From positions 54,657 to 118,656 of the forward strand of contig PLBY01000084.1 in assembly GCA_003134655.1 (NCBI GenBank): a DNA stretch of 64,000 nt, written 5' to 3'. Shown piece after piece: positions 42,069-52,219 of this stretch. The stretch is from Acidobacteriaceae bacterium (GTDB lineage: Bacteria; Acidobacteriota; Terriglobia; Terriglobales; Acidobacteriaceae). The notes beneath the pieces are model-generated. The model ran no database searches and was not told the origin of the DNA. It saw only the letters and a list, made by a program, of their open reading frames with translations. Position 1 is the first letter of the stretch. Every line of letters begins with the position of its first letter. The position numbers and the translations under genes were made by a program.

Positions 42069-45000
42069 ATGCGTAATCGTTGCCTCGTCCTTCTTTTTTC
42101 ATGCTTGCTCGCCGCCGGCGCAAGTTCCCAGCAGCCCAACCCATCGCCGTCGCAGTCAGCGGATCCCGCGAAGAACTCCCTCCCCGTGGAGCCCGCCAAG
42201 CAAGCCGACAAAACCGCCGTCGGCGATGCAGCCGCAAAACTAGCCGACGCGAAGTCTCCCGACTACGCCCAGGAGTCCTTCGTCATCGAGCAGATGCACT
42301 CGCACTACCGCTTCGAGGCCGACGGCACCGGACGCAAAGAGACCACCGCCCGCATTCGCGTCCAAAGCGAAGCCGGCGTCCAGCAATGGGGACAGATCCA
42401 GGAAGGCTACAACTCCGCCAACGAACGCGTCGAAATTCCCTACGTGCGCGTGCTGAAAGAAGACGGCACCGTGGTCAAGGCTGGCGACGATGCCGTGCAG
42501 GATCTCAGCGCCCCCGTCGAGCACGAAGCTCCCGTCTACACCGACTATCGCCAGAAGCACATCACCGTGCCCGGCCTGCGTCCCGGCGAAGTTTTGGAAT
42601 ATGACATGGTCACGGTGATTCACACCCCACTGGCCGCCGGACAGTTCTGGGCCGACTACGAATTCGACAAGAGCAACATCACGCTCGATGAAACCCTCGA
42701 CGTCGATGTCCCCGCCGGCCGCACCCTGAAGCTGAAATGCAAGCCCGGCATGGATCCCATCATTACCGAAAAAGATGGCCGCCGCATCTATCACTGGTCG
42801 GGATCGCATCTCGCACGCGACGACGACTCCGCGAAAGTAAAAGAGAAAGACAAAAAGAAAAAGCGGCGCCGTCCTGACGATGACCGCCCCGACATTCAGT
42901 TAACCACGTTCGAATCCTGGGAGCAGATCGGCCGCTGGTACGCCAGCCTCGAGAAGGACCGCCGCGCTCCCTCGCCCGAAGTTCGCGCCAAAGCGCTGGA
43001 ACTCACCAAGGGCCTGAACACCGATCTGGAAAAAGTCGAAGCTCTCTACGACTACGTCGCCAAGAATTTCCGCTACTTCAGCCTCTCCCTCGGAGTGGGC
43101 CGCTACCAACCGCACGCCGCCTCCGAAGTGCTTCACGACCAGTACGGCGACTGCAAAGACAAACACACGCTCCTAGCCTCCCTGCTTGATGCCGAAGGCA
43201 TGCACGCATGGTCCGTCCTCATCAATTCCAGCCGCAAGCTCGATCCCGACGTCCCATCGCCTTCGCAGTTCGACCACGTCATCACCATGCTCCCTCTGGG
43301 TAAGGAGCAAGTCTGGATGGACACCACCGCCGAGGTCGCTCCCTTCCGCCTGCTCTCCTACACGCTGCGCAAAAAGCAGGCGCTGGTGATTCCTCCCGCC
43401 GAGCCGCCATCCTCAATCGCACCTCATCTCGAAGAGACGCCCGCCGACACTCCCATGCCCGACACCGAAGTCTCCGAGATCACTGGAAAGATTAACGACA
43501 TCGGCAAGCTCGAAGCCCACGTGCACTACGAGTTTCGCGGCGACGAAGAACTCATGCTCCGTTCCGTCTTCCGCCGCGTGCCGCAAGCCAACTGGCAACG
43601 CGTCGTGGAAAACGTCAACTCTGGACTGGGCGGGGACGTCACCAATCTCAAAGTCAGCGATCCGGCGGCCACACGAGAGCCGTTCACGATGTCGTATGAC
43701 GTCTCCAAAACAAACTTCCTCGACTGGTCGAAGAAGAAAACTGAAATCGTTCTCCCCCTAGTGCAGTTCAATTTGCCCGACGTCAATGTCGACGACACCG
43801 ACGCCGACGCCGAACCCATGAAGCTGGGCCCGAAGGCCGACTACTCCTACAACATCAAGCTGGAGTTGCCCGCCAAGTACACCGCTCATGCGCCGCTGGC
43901 CTTCTCGCTGAAACGCGACTACGCCGAATATCAAGCAACGTACAAGATTGATGGCGGCGTCTTCACCGCCGGCCGCAAACTGACGATGCACCAGGACGAA
44001 CTCCCTGTCGCCCGCGCCGCCGATTACGAGTCCTTCCGCCGCGCCGTCGGCCTCGACCTCGCGCAAAAACTTTCCGTCGAAAGTGCGGTCGCCGGGGCCC
44101 CCGTCCCACCGCCCGACATGAAGGCCGACGATCTGGTCGACAGCGCCCGCGCCGCCGCCGACAATGGCAACCTGCCCGTCGCGCTTGTACTTCTGAAACG
44201 CGCAACCGAAGTCGATCCCAAGAACAAAGTCGCATGGAACAATCTCGGCCTCGTTTACTTCCAGATGCGCGAGAACGATCAGGCCATCGCCGCCTTCGAG
44301 AAGCAGCTTGAGGTCTATCCCTACGACCAGTACGCCTACAACAACCTCGGCCGGGTCTACGTGACCGAACGCAAATACGAAGAGGCCGCCAAGGCGTTCA
44401 ATAAACAGCTGGAGAACAATCCGCTCGACGCGTTCGCGCACTACAGCCTGGGCGCAATGTACTCCGAGTGGCATAAGTACGATCTGGCCGTCGTGGAACT
44501 GGAGAAGGCCGCAGCGCTGGTTCCTGACACCGCGCCCGAGGCCGGTTCATTGCAGGTGAGCCTCGGCGATGCCTACCTGAATCTTGGCCAGGACGAAAAA
44601 GCGCTGGCCGCCTTCGATCACGGCGTCGAACTTTCGGCCACGCCGCTGGTTTGGAACAACATCGCTTACCAGCTCTCGCTGAAAGATTCTCATCTCGACC
44701 GCGCCCAGCAATACGCCGAATCCGCCGTTTCGGCCACGGCTGCCGCTCTGCGCAATGTTTCACTCGATCGTCTCTCCAACAAAGAACTCCCCTTGGTTTC
44801 ATCGCTCGTCGCCTACTGGGACACTCTAGGCTGGGTACACTTCGGCGAAGGTGATCTCAGCAAAGCGGAAAAGTATGTAGCGGCCGCATGGGAACTCGGC
44901 CACCACGGCGAAGTCGGCGACCATCTTGGACAGATCTACCAGAAGCGCGGCGAGAAAGATCTCGCTCTGCGCACCTACGCGCTCTCCATGAACGGCCTGC

Positions 45001-45389
45001 GCCCCGCTCCCGAAACCCGCGGGCGTCTGGCCTCTCTGGCCGGTGGCGACGCGAAAGCCGACGCCGCCGTCGCACGCTACAAAGAGGAACTCCAGCACCA
45101 AAGCACCATCGACCTCGGCAAGGCCACGCAAACCAGCAACGCCGATTTCTTCATCCTCTTGAGCGGCGGCGGAGGTTCACCCTCGAAGGTCGACTCGGTG
45201 AAGTTTGTCAGCGGAGACGAGAAACTGAAGTCGTACACTGCCGCACTCAAAACCGCCGACTACCATCTCACCTTCCCCGACGACACTCCGGTAAAGGTGT
45301 TCCGTCGCGGAACGCTCTCCTGCGCCGTCGCCACCGGCAAGTGTGAGTTCGTACTCACTCTGCCGGATGACGTCACGTCAGTAGACTGA
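42069..45389 (+). CDS. DUF3857/transglutaminase/TPR protein
   Basis: The 1106 residues begin with a signal peptide (CLVLLFSCLLAAGASS). Residues 70-270 are a DUF3857 domain (FVIEQMHSHYRFEADGTG), residues 300-430 a transglutaminase-like domain (QYGDCKDKHTLLASLLDAEG with the Cys, a His in SQFDHVITML and an Asp in WMDTTAE), and residues 680-900 TPR repeats (AAADNGNLPVALVLLKRA, AYNNLGRVYVTERKYEE). This layout is common in Bacteroidetes and Acidobacteria. Probably periplasmic; a substrate is unknown. The basic linker EKDKKKKRRRPDDDR near residue 260 is notable. It is followed 159 bases later by a Ser/Thr kinase. Confidence 0.88.
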   Translation: MRNRCLVLLFSCLLAAGASSQQPNPSPSQSADPAKNSLPVEPAKQADKTAVGDAAAKLADAKSPDYAQESFVIEQMHSHYRFEADGTGRKETTARIRVQSEAGVQQWGQIQEGYNSANERVEIPYVRVLKEDGTVVKAGDDAVQDLSAPVEHEAPVYTDYRQKHITVPGLRPGEVLEYDMVTVIHTPLAAGQFWADYEFDKSNITLDETLDVDVPAGRTLKLKCKPGMDPIITEKDGRRIYHWSGSHLARDDDSAKVKEKDKKKKRRRPDDDRPDIQLTTFESWEQIGRWYASLEKDRRAPSPEVRAKALELTKGLNTDLEKVEALYDYVAKNFRYFSLSLGVGRYQPHAASEVLHDQYGDCKDKHTLLASLLDAEGMHAWSVLINSSRKLDPDVPSPSQFDHVITMLPLGKEQVWMDTTAEVAPFRLLSYTLRKKQALVIPPAEPPSSIAPHLEETPADTPMPDTEVSEITGKINDIGKLEAHVHYEFRGDEELMLRSVFRRVPQANWQRVVENVNSGLGGDVTNLKVSDPAATREPFTMSYDVSKTNFLDWSKKKTEIVLPLVQFNLPDVNVDDTDADAEPMKLGPKADYSYNIKLELPAKYTAHAPLAFSLKRDYAEYQATYKIDGGVFTAGRKLTMHQDELPVARAADYESFRRAVGLDLAQKLSVESAVAGAPVPPPDMKADDLVDSARAAADNGNLPVALVLLKRATEVDPKNKVAWNNLGLVYFQMRENDQAIAAFEKQLEVYPYDQYAYNNLGRVYVTERKYEEAAKAFNKQLENNPLDAFAHYSLGAMYSEWHKYDLAVVELEKAAALVPDTAPEAGSLQVSLGDAYLNLGQDEKALAAFDHGVELSATPLVWNNIAYQLSLKDSHLDRAQQYAESAVSATAAALRNVSLDRLSNKELPLVSSLVAYWDTLGWVHFGEGDLSKAEKYVAAAWELGHHGEVGDHLGQIYQKRGEKDLALRTYALSMNGLRPAPETRGRLASLAGGDAKADAAVARYKEELQHQSTIDLGKATQTSNADFFILLSGGGGSPSKVDSVKFVSGDEKLKSYTAALKTADYHLTFPDDTPVKVFRRGTLSCAVATGKCEFVLTLPDDVTSVD

Positions 45390-45548
45390 GGCGTGCGCGG
45401 AGCGACGAGAACAGCGAAAGAACTCAAAACTCCGATTCGCATGGTCAATGAGCGCTATGGCGATTCTGCAACAGCAACCTTCTTGAGACATTGTTAACTC
45501 CACGGCCTTCATTGACTTGGCCGTCTCACACACGTAAGATTCGCGCCA

Positions 45549-47945
45549 GTGATCGGCCAAACCATCTCGCACTATCGCATCGTGGAGAAGCTCGGCGGAG
45601 GAGGGATGGGCGTCGTTTACAAGGCCGAGGACACCGAGTTAGGCAGGTTTGTCGCGCTAAAGTTTCTGCCCGAGGATCTGGCGCGCGATCTGCAGGCTCT
45701 GGAGCGCTTTCGGCGGGAGGCCAGAGCCGCTTCGGCGCTGAACCATCCCAACATTTGCACGATTTACGAAATCGGCAAGAGCGGCGAGCAGTCTTACATC
45801 GCGATGGAGTTTCTTGAGGGCCAAACCCTGAAGCACCGCATCGCAGGACAGCCACTCGACAACGAAACACTTCTTTCTCTAAGCATTGAGGCTGCCGATG
45901 CGCTGGACGCGGCGCACGCGAAGGGTATTGTGCATCGCGACATCAAGCCAGCAAACATCTTCGTCACCGAGCGCGGACACGCCAAGATTCTGGATTTCGG
46001 TCTGGCCAAGATGCAGATGGCCGGCCGTGCCAGCAGCTCCGATAACACGCTGACGCGCAGTATCCATGACCAGCAATTGACGAGCCCTGGTTCGACACTG
46101 GGCACGGTGGCTTACATGTCGCCGGAGCAGGCGAAAGCGCAAGAGCTGGATGCGCGCAGCGATTTGTTCTCGTTCGGGGCGGTGCTCTACGAAATGGCGA
46201 CGGGCGCGTTGCCATTCAGGGGCGGGAGTTCGGCAGAGATCTTCAAGGCCATTCTTGATGCCACGCCGCCGCCGCCGACCCGGCTCAATCCGGATGCGCC
46301 CGCGGAATTGGGGCGCATTGTCAGCAAGGCGCTGGAAAAGGATCGAAATCTCCGCTACCAGAGCGCCGCCGACTTGCGCTCAGACCTGACACGGCTGAAG
46401 CGAGACCTGGACTCGGGCCGGGCGTCAGCCATTTATGCGCCCGTGACCGCGGAGTCGGGCAGCCGGACTTCGGCTCAGATTCCTGCTGCGTCGCCCGCAG
46501 CGTTGCCCGCCACCTCGCGCAAGCTTCTGGTCTTTGGACTGGCTGCGGTTGCGGTGGTCGGGGTAATAAGCACAGCGCTGTACCTGATGCGCGGCGGGTC
46601 AGGAGCACAGAAGATCGACTCGGTTGCGGTGCTGCCCTTCGTAAACGCAACCGCCGATGCGAACGAAGAATACCTCAGCGACGGATTGACTGAGAGCCTG
46701 ATCGGTTCCCTGTCGCAGGTTCCGGATCTCAAAGTAATGGCGCGAAGCACAGTCTTCCGGTTCAAGGGAAAGGACGAGGATCCGCAGAAAATCGGGCAAC
46801 AGCTGCAAGTCAGCGCGGTTCTGATCGGCCGCATTACCCAGCATGGCGATGAAGTGGGAGTGCAGACTGACCTGGTGAGTACTACGGACGGGAGCGAACT
46901 TTGGGGATCGCATTACGAGCGAAAGGCGGCGGACATCACCCAACTGCAAGGCGACATTGCGCGCGACATCTCAAAGCGCTTGCGGGTACAGTTGAGCGGA
47001 GAAAAACAGCAGCGATTAGGCAGTGCCGGGACTACGAATCCGGAGGCTTACCGGCTGTATCTGGAAGGCCGGCAACTCTGGTACGGACGCACAACGGAGG
47101 GGTTGAAGAAGAGCATCGATTTATTTCAACAGGCGATTACCGCCGATCCCAACTACGCTCTTGCTTACGCCGGGCTGGGCGAGACCTACGACGTGATCCC
47201 GAGTTACCGGGCGGGCATTACCTCGCGGCAGGCGGGATTGCTGGCGGATGCGGCTACGCGCAAGGCGCTTGAATTGGATGACGCCCTGCCGGAGGCACAT
47301 GTATCGCGCGCTGATTTCTTAACTTGTGCCTGGAAATGGCGCGAGGCCGAGCAGGAGTATCGGCGCGCCATCGAGTTAGACCCGAACAGCGCCGCCGCGC
47401 ATTATTTGTACGCCTTTAGCCTTCTCGTTCCCGAGAAGCGATTCGATCAGGCGTTCGAGGAGTTCCGTGTCGCACTGGCGCTGGACCCTCTTTCTCCCAT
47501 CATGAATACGAACTATGCAACTGCGTTGATGGATGCGCACCGCTTCCCGGAGGCGCTCGCGCAGTTTCATAAGACGATCGAGCGCGATCCAACATTCGGA
47601 CCGGCGCATCACAAGCTGTCGGAGTTGTTAGCCGCGACCGGCGATTTCACGAATGCAGTGAGCGAGTTGAAAAAGTTCGCCGCTACACCCGGATCGTGGA
47701 ACGGGGACGCGAAAGGTTTTCGTGATCTGGCAGTCACCGCTTTCAATCAGCCGGAACAGACTACCTGGGCGGCTTTGGCTCTCTCGGTTACGGGCGACCG
47801 GAACCGGGCGCTCGACTATCTGGAGAAAGCGGTTTCCAACCAGGAAATTGAAGTGATTCTCTGCCTCCGTTATCCGTCGTTTGACCCGATCCGTTCCGAT
47901 CCGCGATACAAGGCCCTGGTAGGGAGATTGGGCCTGCCGGAGTAA
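45549..47945 (+). CDS. Ser/Thr protein kinase with TolB/FlgO-like and TPR domains
   Basis: The GTG start gives 798 residues. Residues 10-270 are a Hanks-type kinase: [36 protein letters not shown] and ILDFGLAK. A membrane helix ([21 protein letters not shown], near 330) follows. The periplasmic part has a TolB-like/FlgO domain ([20 protein letters not shown]) and a TPR region ([16 protein letters not shown] and repeats to 798). This is a characteristic acidobacterial arrangement for sensing or regulating cell-surface state. Partners are unknown. Confidence 0.93.
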   Translation: MIGQTISHYRIVEKLGGGGMGVVYKAEDTELGRFVALKFLPEDLARDLQALERFRREARAASALNHPNICTIYEIGKSGEQSYIAMEFLEGQTLKHRIAGQPLDNETLLSLSIEAADALDAAHAKGIVHRDIKPANIFVTERGHAKILDFGLAKMQMAGRASSSDNTLTRSIHDQQLTSPGSTLGTVAYMSPEQAKAQELDARSDLFSFGAVLYEMATGALPFRGGSSAEIFKAILDATPPPPTRLNPDAPAELGRIVSKALEKDRNLRYQSAADLRSDLTRLKRDLDSGRASAIYAPVTAESGSRTSAQIPAASPAALPATSRKLLVFGLAAVAVVGVISTALYLMRGGSGAQKIDSVAVLPFVNATADANEEYLSDGLTESLIGSLSQVPDLKVMARSTVFRFKGKDEDPQKIGQQLQVSAVLIGRITQHGDEVGVQTDLVSTTDGSELWGSHYERKAADITQLQGDIARDISKRLRVQLSGEKQQRLGSAGTTNPEAYRLYLEGRQLWYGRTTEGLKKSIDLFQQAITADPNYALAYAGLGETYDVIPSYRAGITSRQAGLLADAATRKALELDDALPEAHVSRADFLTCAWKWREAEQEYRRAIELDPNSAAAHYLYAFSLLVPEKRFDQAFEEFRVALALDPLSPIMNTNYATALMDAHRFPEALAQFHKTIERDPTFGPAHHKLSELLAATGDFTNAVSELKKFAATPGSWNGDAKGFRDLAVTAFNQPEQTTWAALALSVTGDRNRALDYLEKAVSNQEIEVILCLRYPSFDPIRSDPRYKALVGRLGLPE

Positions 47946-48034
47946 ATGGATCTTCCGATGCCGAGGTGGGCGCAGAGCGTTTGACTCCTCGGTTAGGCGG
48001 ACCGTCAGTTTACGAAACCAAGGCCTTAGCGGTC

Positions 48035-48051
48035 ATTGACCGACCGTCAAT
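48035..48051. promoter_or_regulatory. short palindrome upstream of the SYLF gene
   Basis: ATTGACCGACCGTCAAT: ATTGAC and GTCAAT are inverted, with CGACC between them. It is 104 bases ahead of the SYLF start and resembles TetR-type operators. No neighbouring TetR gene is present, so the role is uncertain. Confidence 0.35.
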
Positions 48052-48154
48052 AACCCAGCCCAGCCTCACGCACCTTCCTAGCCAACAGCGATCGCTTCGA
48101 GACCCTCGCCACGCCCTACCATCCTTCTAGAATCAAAAGCAGAGAGATCAAGAA

Positions 48155-48841
48155 ATGAGAAGTCTTCTGCACCTGCTGCTAGTGATGTGCGTGGCCGCAG
48201 CCGCTTGGAGCGCCGACAGCGCCGCCAAAGCTCAAGCTCGCGTCAAATCGGCGGGAACCATCCTGCAGCAAATCCAAGCCGCGCCCGATCACGGCATTCC
48301 GGAAAAGGTGCTCGCCTCGGCCGCCTGCGTGGCCATCGTCCCCTCCATGCTCAACGGCGGCTTCGCTGTCGGCCTGCGTTACGGACGCGGCGTTGCAACC
48401 TGCCGCACCCCCAAAGGCTGGAGCGCTCCTGCATTCTTTGTCGTCGAAGGCGGCAGCTTCGGCCTGCAGTTCGGCGGGCAAGCCGTCGATTTGATCATGC
48501 TCGTAATGAACAATGACGGCATGGTGAATCTGCTCTCCAGCAAATTCAAGCTGGGCGGACAAGCCAGCATCGCCGCAGGACCGGTGGGCCGCCAGACTGG
48601 CGCAGAAACGGACTGGAAAATGCGCGCCCCTGTGTTGACTTACGCCCGCTCTCGCGGTGCCTTTATCGGCGCCACGCTCGAGCACGGCAAGATCAAACAG
48701 GACAAGGACAGCACCCGCGCCTTCTACGGACACATGGTTCGTCCCAAGACTTCCCTCACGGGAGAGATCGACGCGCCCTCCACCACCTACCCGTTCCTCG
48801 AACCCTTGTCAGAGTGGGCGCAAGCCGCGGCAGGAGAATAG
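48155..48841 (+). CDS. SYLF (YSC84) lipid-binding domain protein
   Basis: The 228 residues start with a signal peptide (LLHLLLVMCVAAAAWSADS). The domain follows the SYLF pattern: RVKSAGTILQQI, IPEKVLASAACVAIVPSM, GFAVGLRYGRGVATCR, SFGLQFGGQAVDLIMLV and FIGATLEHGKIKQD. SYLF proteins bind phosphoinositides or membranes in eukaryotes; in bacteria they are secreted and of unclear role. It converges with an amidase gene. Confidence 0.9.
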   Translation: MRSLLHLLLVMCVAAAAWSADSAAKAQARVKSAGTILQQIQAAPDHGIPEKVLASAACVAIVPSMLNGGFAVGLRYGRGVATCRTPKGWSAPAFFVVEGGSFGLQFGGQAVDLIMLVMNNDGMVNLLSSKFKLGGQASIAAGPVGRQTGAETDWKMRAPVLTYARSRGAFIGATLEHGKIKQDKDSTRAFYGHMVRPKTSLTGEIDAPSTTYPFLEPLSEWAQAAAGE

Positions 48842-48883
48842 ATCGCATCGTCACTTGCACACCGGCGTTCCGTGTCTTGTCGC

Positions 48884-50266
48884 CTACTCGGGGCGCCGCC
48901 TCTTGTGCCACGCCGTCGCTTGCTCATAAGCGTAAGCCACTCGCAACACCAAATCCTCGCGCCAGTGCGCCCCCGCGATCTGCAAGCCGATGGGCAGCCC
49001 GCCCTGCGTAAATCCGCAAGGCACCGAAATCGCCGGCAGTCCCCACACATTGAACGGCCTCGTGTTCCGCAACAGCCTGAGTTCGGCGGGACGCAGCGCG
49101 TCCGGATTCGCTTTCAACTCGGCAATCGCCGGAGCTGGCATCGGCATCGTCGGTGTCACCAGCACATCTACATCAGCGAAGATCGCGCGAATCCCGCGCC
49201 GCCCCTCCTCCAACTCGCGTCGCCGCTGAATATACTCCGCCGCGGAAACTCCCTCCCCTGCCCGGATGCGCCGAACGGTCTCCGGCAGGTACAACTCCGG
49301 ACTCTTCGCAACTTTCTCGGCGTGAAACGCATAGGCTTCCGCCGTCTGCAGCACGCGGTCGGTCGGCACCTCCAGTTGCACTTCTCGTAACTCTGCACCC
49401 AGGCTCTGCAATCCCGCCAGCGCGTGCTCCATGGCCGCAGCCACTTCCGCATCGAGATCGTCAAAGAAATACGCTCGCGGCACGCCCACACGCACGCCCT
49501 TCGCACCCTCGCGCAGCTCGCCGACATAATCCGTCACCGGAACTTCTGCCGAAGTAATGTCCGCCGCATCGTATCCCGCGATGGCCTGCAGCACGATGGC
49601 CGCATCCTCCACGGTCGCCGCCAGCGGACCCACATGATCGAGTGACGCCGACAGCGGAATCACTCCTCGGCTCGACACCCGCCCGTACGTCGGCTTAATT
49701 CCTACACACCCGCACAGCGCTGCCGGTTCGCGAATCGAGCCCGCCGTGTCGGTACCAATCGCTGCATAAGCCAACCTCGCGACAACCGCTGCCGCCGATC
49801 CGCCCGACGATCCCCCCGCGACCCGCCCCACATCCCACGGATTGTGCACGTCCCCAAAGTAGCTGACCAGCGAACTCCCACCGTAAGCGAACTCATGCAA
49901 ATTATTCTTCCCAACGATGACCGCCCCAGCCTGCCGCAACCGCCGCACCACATCAGCATCCTCACTCGGAACCCGATCCTTATATAGTGCGCTCGCCGCG
50001 GTGGTCCGCACACCCGCCGTGTCGATCAAATCCTTCAACGCCACTGGGATGCCGTGCAGCGCCCCGCGCCACTCGCCGCGCCCAATCTCAACCTCCGCCT
50101 GGCGCGCCTCAACCAGCGCAGACTCCGTCATGACCGTAATGAACGCGTTGAGCAAAGGGTTCAGCTTCTCGATGCGAGCGAGGCAGTCACGAGTAATCTC
50201 CACCGGAGATATCTCTCTCCGCCGCAGGAGTGGTGCGAGTTCCGCAATAGAAGTGAAGTCGCTCAT
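48884..50266 (-). CDS. amidase-signature family enzyme (GatA-like)
   Basis: The start ATG 50266 gives 460 residues (MSDFTSIAELAPLLRRREIS); a longer ORF to 50404 is largely repeat. The Ser-Ser-Lys triad is visible: ALKDLIDTAG (Lys), AGGSSGGSAAAVVA and GTDTAGSIREPA. GatA-like enzymes hydrolyse amides, including glutaminyl-tRNA as the GatA subunit, but no gatB or gatC is adjacent, so it is more likely a stand-alone amidase. It diverges from the aldehyde dehydrogenase. Confidence 0.88.
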   Translation of the reverse strand: MSDFTSIAELAPLLRRREISPVEITRDCLARIEKLNPLLNAFITVMTESALVEARQAEVEIGRGEWRGALHGIPVALKDLIDTAGVRTTAASALYKDRVPSEDADVVRRLRQAGAVIVGKNNLHEFAYGGSSLVSYFGDVHNPWDVGRVAGGSSGGSAAAVVARLAYAAIGTDTAGSIREPAALCGCVGIKPTYGRVSSRGVIPLSASLDHVGPLAATVEDAAIVLQAIAGYDAADITSAEVPVTDYVGELREGAKGVRVGVPRAYFFDDLDAEVAAAMEHALAGLQSLGAELREVQLEVPTDRVLQTAEAYAFHAEKVAKSPELYLPETVRRIRAGEGVSAAEYIQRRRELEEGRRGIRAIFADVDVLVTPTMPMPAPAIAELKANPDALRPAELRLLRNTRPFNVWGLPAISVPCGFTQGGLPIGLQIAGAHWREDLVLRVAYAYEQATAWHKRRRPE

Positions 50267-50302
50267 AGCCGAGCCCAATTGTAAAGGCAAAGCAATTCTC
50301 CT

Positions 50303-50372
50303 CTGTGTTCTCCGTGTCCTCTGTGGTTCTTGGTTTTCCTTAGTGAACCTTAGTGCCCTTCGTGGTTTCCGT
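50303..50372. repeat. family E string in the amidase-ALDH intergenic region
   Basis: CTCTGTGTTCTCCGTGTCCT followed by CTGTGGTTCTTGG and TTCCTTAGTGAACCTTAGTG. Same vocabulary as the strings at 26235, 51923 and 58450 and the inverted repeat at 22017. Confidence 0.75.
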
Positions 50373-50459
50373 TTTATCCCGATGCCGACCATCTCTGTCA
50401 CCATAACCGAAAAGTCCTATAATTAGAAAAGTCGGTTTGCTGGGGGCCAAAGAAAATTT

Positions 50460-51905
50460 ATGTCCGAAATGACGATCGCACCCGTTGCGACGCACGGTTT
50501 CTTTGTGGATGGCCGGTGGCGGGAGGACGGCGACGTCGTCGAGATCCACGCCCCCTACGACAACAGCCTCATCGCCCGCGTAGTGCAAGGCCGCCGCGAA
50601 CACGCCGAGGCCGCCATTGCCGCCTCTGTCAAGGCCTTCGGCACCACTCGCCGCCTGCCCGCCTTCGAGCGCCAGCGCGTTCTCCGGCAGATCGCCGCTT
50701 TCATGATGCAGCGCAAAGAGGAATTCGCCCGCACTCTCGCGCAGGAAGCCGGCAAGCCCATCAAGGCCGCGCGCACCGAAGTCGAGCGCGCCATCTTCAC
50801 CTTCAACGTCGCCGCCGAAGAAAGCACCCGCATCTACGGCGAATATCTCCCTCTCGACTGGCAGGAATCCACCGCCGGACGCTGGGGCATCGTGCGGCGC
50901 TTCCCTCTCGGCCCCATCGCCGGAATCACGCCGTTTAATTTCCCGATCAATTTAGTCGCGCACAAAGTCGCCCCCGCCATCGCCGCGGGATGCTCCATGG
51001 TCCTGAAGCCCGCGCCCCAAACCCCGCTCTGCTCGCTGCTTCTCGCCGAATGCGTGCAGCAGGCCGGATGGCCCGACGGCGGACTCAACGTGCTCCCGCT
51101 CTCCAACGACGACGCCAGCCTCCTCGTCACCGACGACCGCATCAAGCTCATCAGCTTCACCGGCAGCGCTCCCGTCGGCTGGGACATCAAGCGCCGCGCC
51201 GGAAAAAAGAAAGTCGTCCTCGAACTCGGCGGCAACGCCCCCGTCATCGTGCACAGCGACGCCGATCTCGAATACGCCGCCGAACGCTGCGTCACCGGAG
51301 GCTTCGGCTACGCCGGCCAGACTTGCATCTCCGTGCAGCGCATCCTGGTCGAGCACTCCGTCTACGGCAGATTCACCGACATTTTCGTCGACCTCGTAAA
51401 GAAACTGAAGACCGGCGATCCTCTCGATGAATCCACCGACGTGGGCCCACTCATCCGCAACAGCGACGCCGTCCGGACCACCGCATGGGTGGAAGACGCC
51501 GTCAGCGCCGGCGCGCGCTTGCTCTGCGGCGGCGGACGAAAGGGACAAGTTGTCGAACCCACGGTCCTCACCGGCACCAAACCCGATATGAAAGTAAACT
51601 GCCAGGAAGTTTTCGGCCCCGTCGTCACCGTCGAGCCCTACAAAGATTTCGATCAGGCCCTTCGCCAGGCCAACAACTCCGCCTATGGCATGCAGGCCGG
51701 CGTCTTCACTCGCGACGCGAAACTCCTCTTCCAGGCCTACGAAGAACTCGAAGTCGGGGGCGTCATCGCCGGAGACGTCCCCTCTTTCCGCATCGATCAA
51801 ATGCCCTACGGCGGCGTCAAAGATTCCGGACTGGGCCGCGAAGGCCTGCGCTACGCGATTGAAGAAATGACCGAACCCAAATTGATGGTCATGAACTTGC
51901 GTTAG
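50460..51905 (+). CDS. aldehyde dehydrogenase family protein
   Basis: The 481 residues show the ALDH fold: FNFPINLVAHKVAPAIAAG near 160, the cofactor-site segment SFTGSAPVGWDIKR near 230, the general-base region ELGGNAPVIVHSD and the catalytic cysteine in GYAGQTCISVQR near 290. NAD(P)-dependent oxidation of an aldehyde to an acid is the likely reaction. The sequence resembles the glyceraldehyde-3-phosphate/lactaldehyde-type ALDHs; the substrate is uncertain. Ends shortly before the act operon promoter. Confidence 0.9.
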   Translation: MSEMTIAPVATHGFFVDGRWREDGDVVEIHAPYDNSLIARVVQGRREHAEAAIAASVKAFGTTRRLPAFERQRVLRQIAAFMMQRKEEFARTLAQEAGKPIKAARTEVERAIFTFNVAAEESTRIYGEYLPLDWQESTAGRWGIVRRFPLGPIAGITPFNFPINLVAHKVAPAIAAGCSMVLKPAPQTPLCSLLLAECVQQAGWPDGGLNVLPLSNDDASLLVTDDRIKLISFTGSAPVGWDIKRRAGKKKVVLELGGNAPVIVHSDADLEYAAERCVTGGFGYAGQTCISVQRILVEHSVYGRFTDIFVDLVKKLKTGDPLDESTDVGPLIRNSDAVRTTAWVEDAVSAGARLLCGGGRKGQVVEPTVLTGTKPDMKVNCQEVFGPVVTVEPYKDFDQALRQANNSAYGMQAGVFTRDAKLLFQAYEELEVGGVIAGDVPSFRIDQMPYGGVKDSGLGREGLRYAIEEMTEPKLMVMNLR

Positions 51906-51922
51906 CCCGTAACCGTTTTCGA

Positions 51923-51960
51923 TTTCCTTCGTGAACCTTAGTGCCCTTAGTGGTTGAGGA
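51923..51960. repeat. family E string upstream of the act operon
   Basis: TTTCCTTCGTGAACCTTAGT followed by GCCCTTAGTGGTTGAGG. Nearly identical to the copies at 26235 and 50303. Confidence 0.75.
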
Positions 51961-52054
51961 TTTTAGGTTTTCGCCCGCGCACAGTTGCAAAACTCAACAT
52001 TTTTTCAGTAACGTTCCCGTCGAAACTTTTTTCTTTTCCGAAACCCAAAAATCC

Positions 52055-52083
52055 GCGACAAATTCCGGCGAAATATTTATAAT
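52055..52083 (+). promoter_or_regulatory. sigma70-type promoter of the act operon
   Basis: The -10 box TATAAT at 52078-52083 is perfect; GCGACA at 52055-52060 is a 4/6 match to TTGACA with a 17-base spacer. Transcription would begin near 52090, leaving a leader of about 130 bases before actA. This is the strongest sigma70-type match I found in the window. Confidence 0.7.
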
Positions 52084-52219
52084 CTGCAGTTTCACAGACA
52101 ACTCTGAGAACCAGTGGGTGGTTTTCTCTATCGCTGTACCAAATCAGTGTTCAACCGATTCGCGGACGATCGAACATAGGACGATCCGCCGGGTCTCTTA
52201 AGCCAGATCTCATAAGGGA

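Larger units (their letters stand above)
51906..52219. other. 314-base leader region of the act operon
   Basis: The left part is a family E string; from 51975 the sequence turns AT-rich (TTGCAAAACTCAACATTTTT). The promoter lies at 52055-52083; the rest of the leader, of about 130 bases, contains no ORF that I would trust. Confidence 0.6.

Noticed and set aside
48884..50266. assignment as GatA of the tRNA amidotransferase
   Set aside because: No gatB or gatC is nearby; the amidase signature alone fits many stand-alone amidases, so no gene symbol was given.
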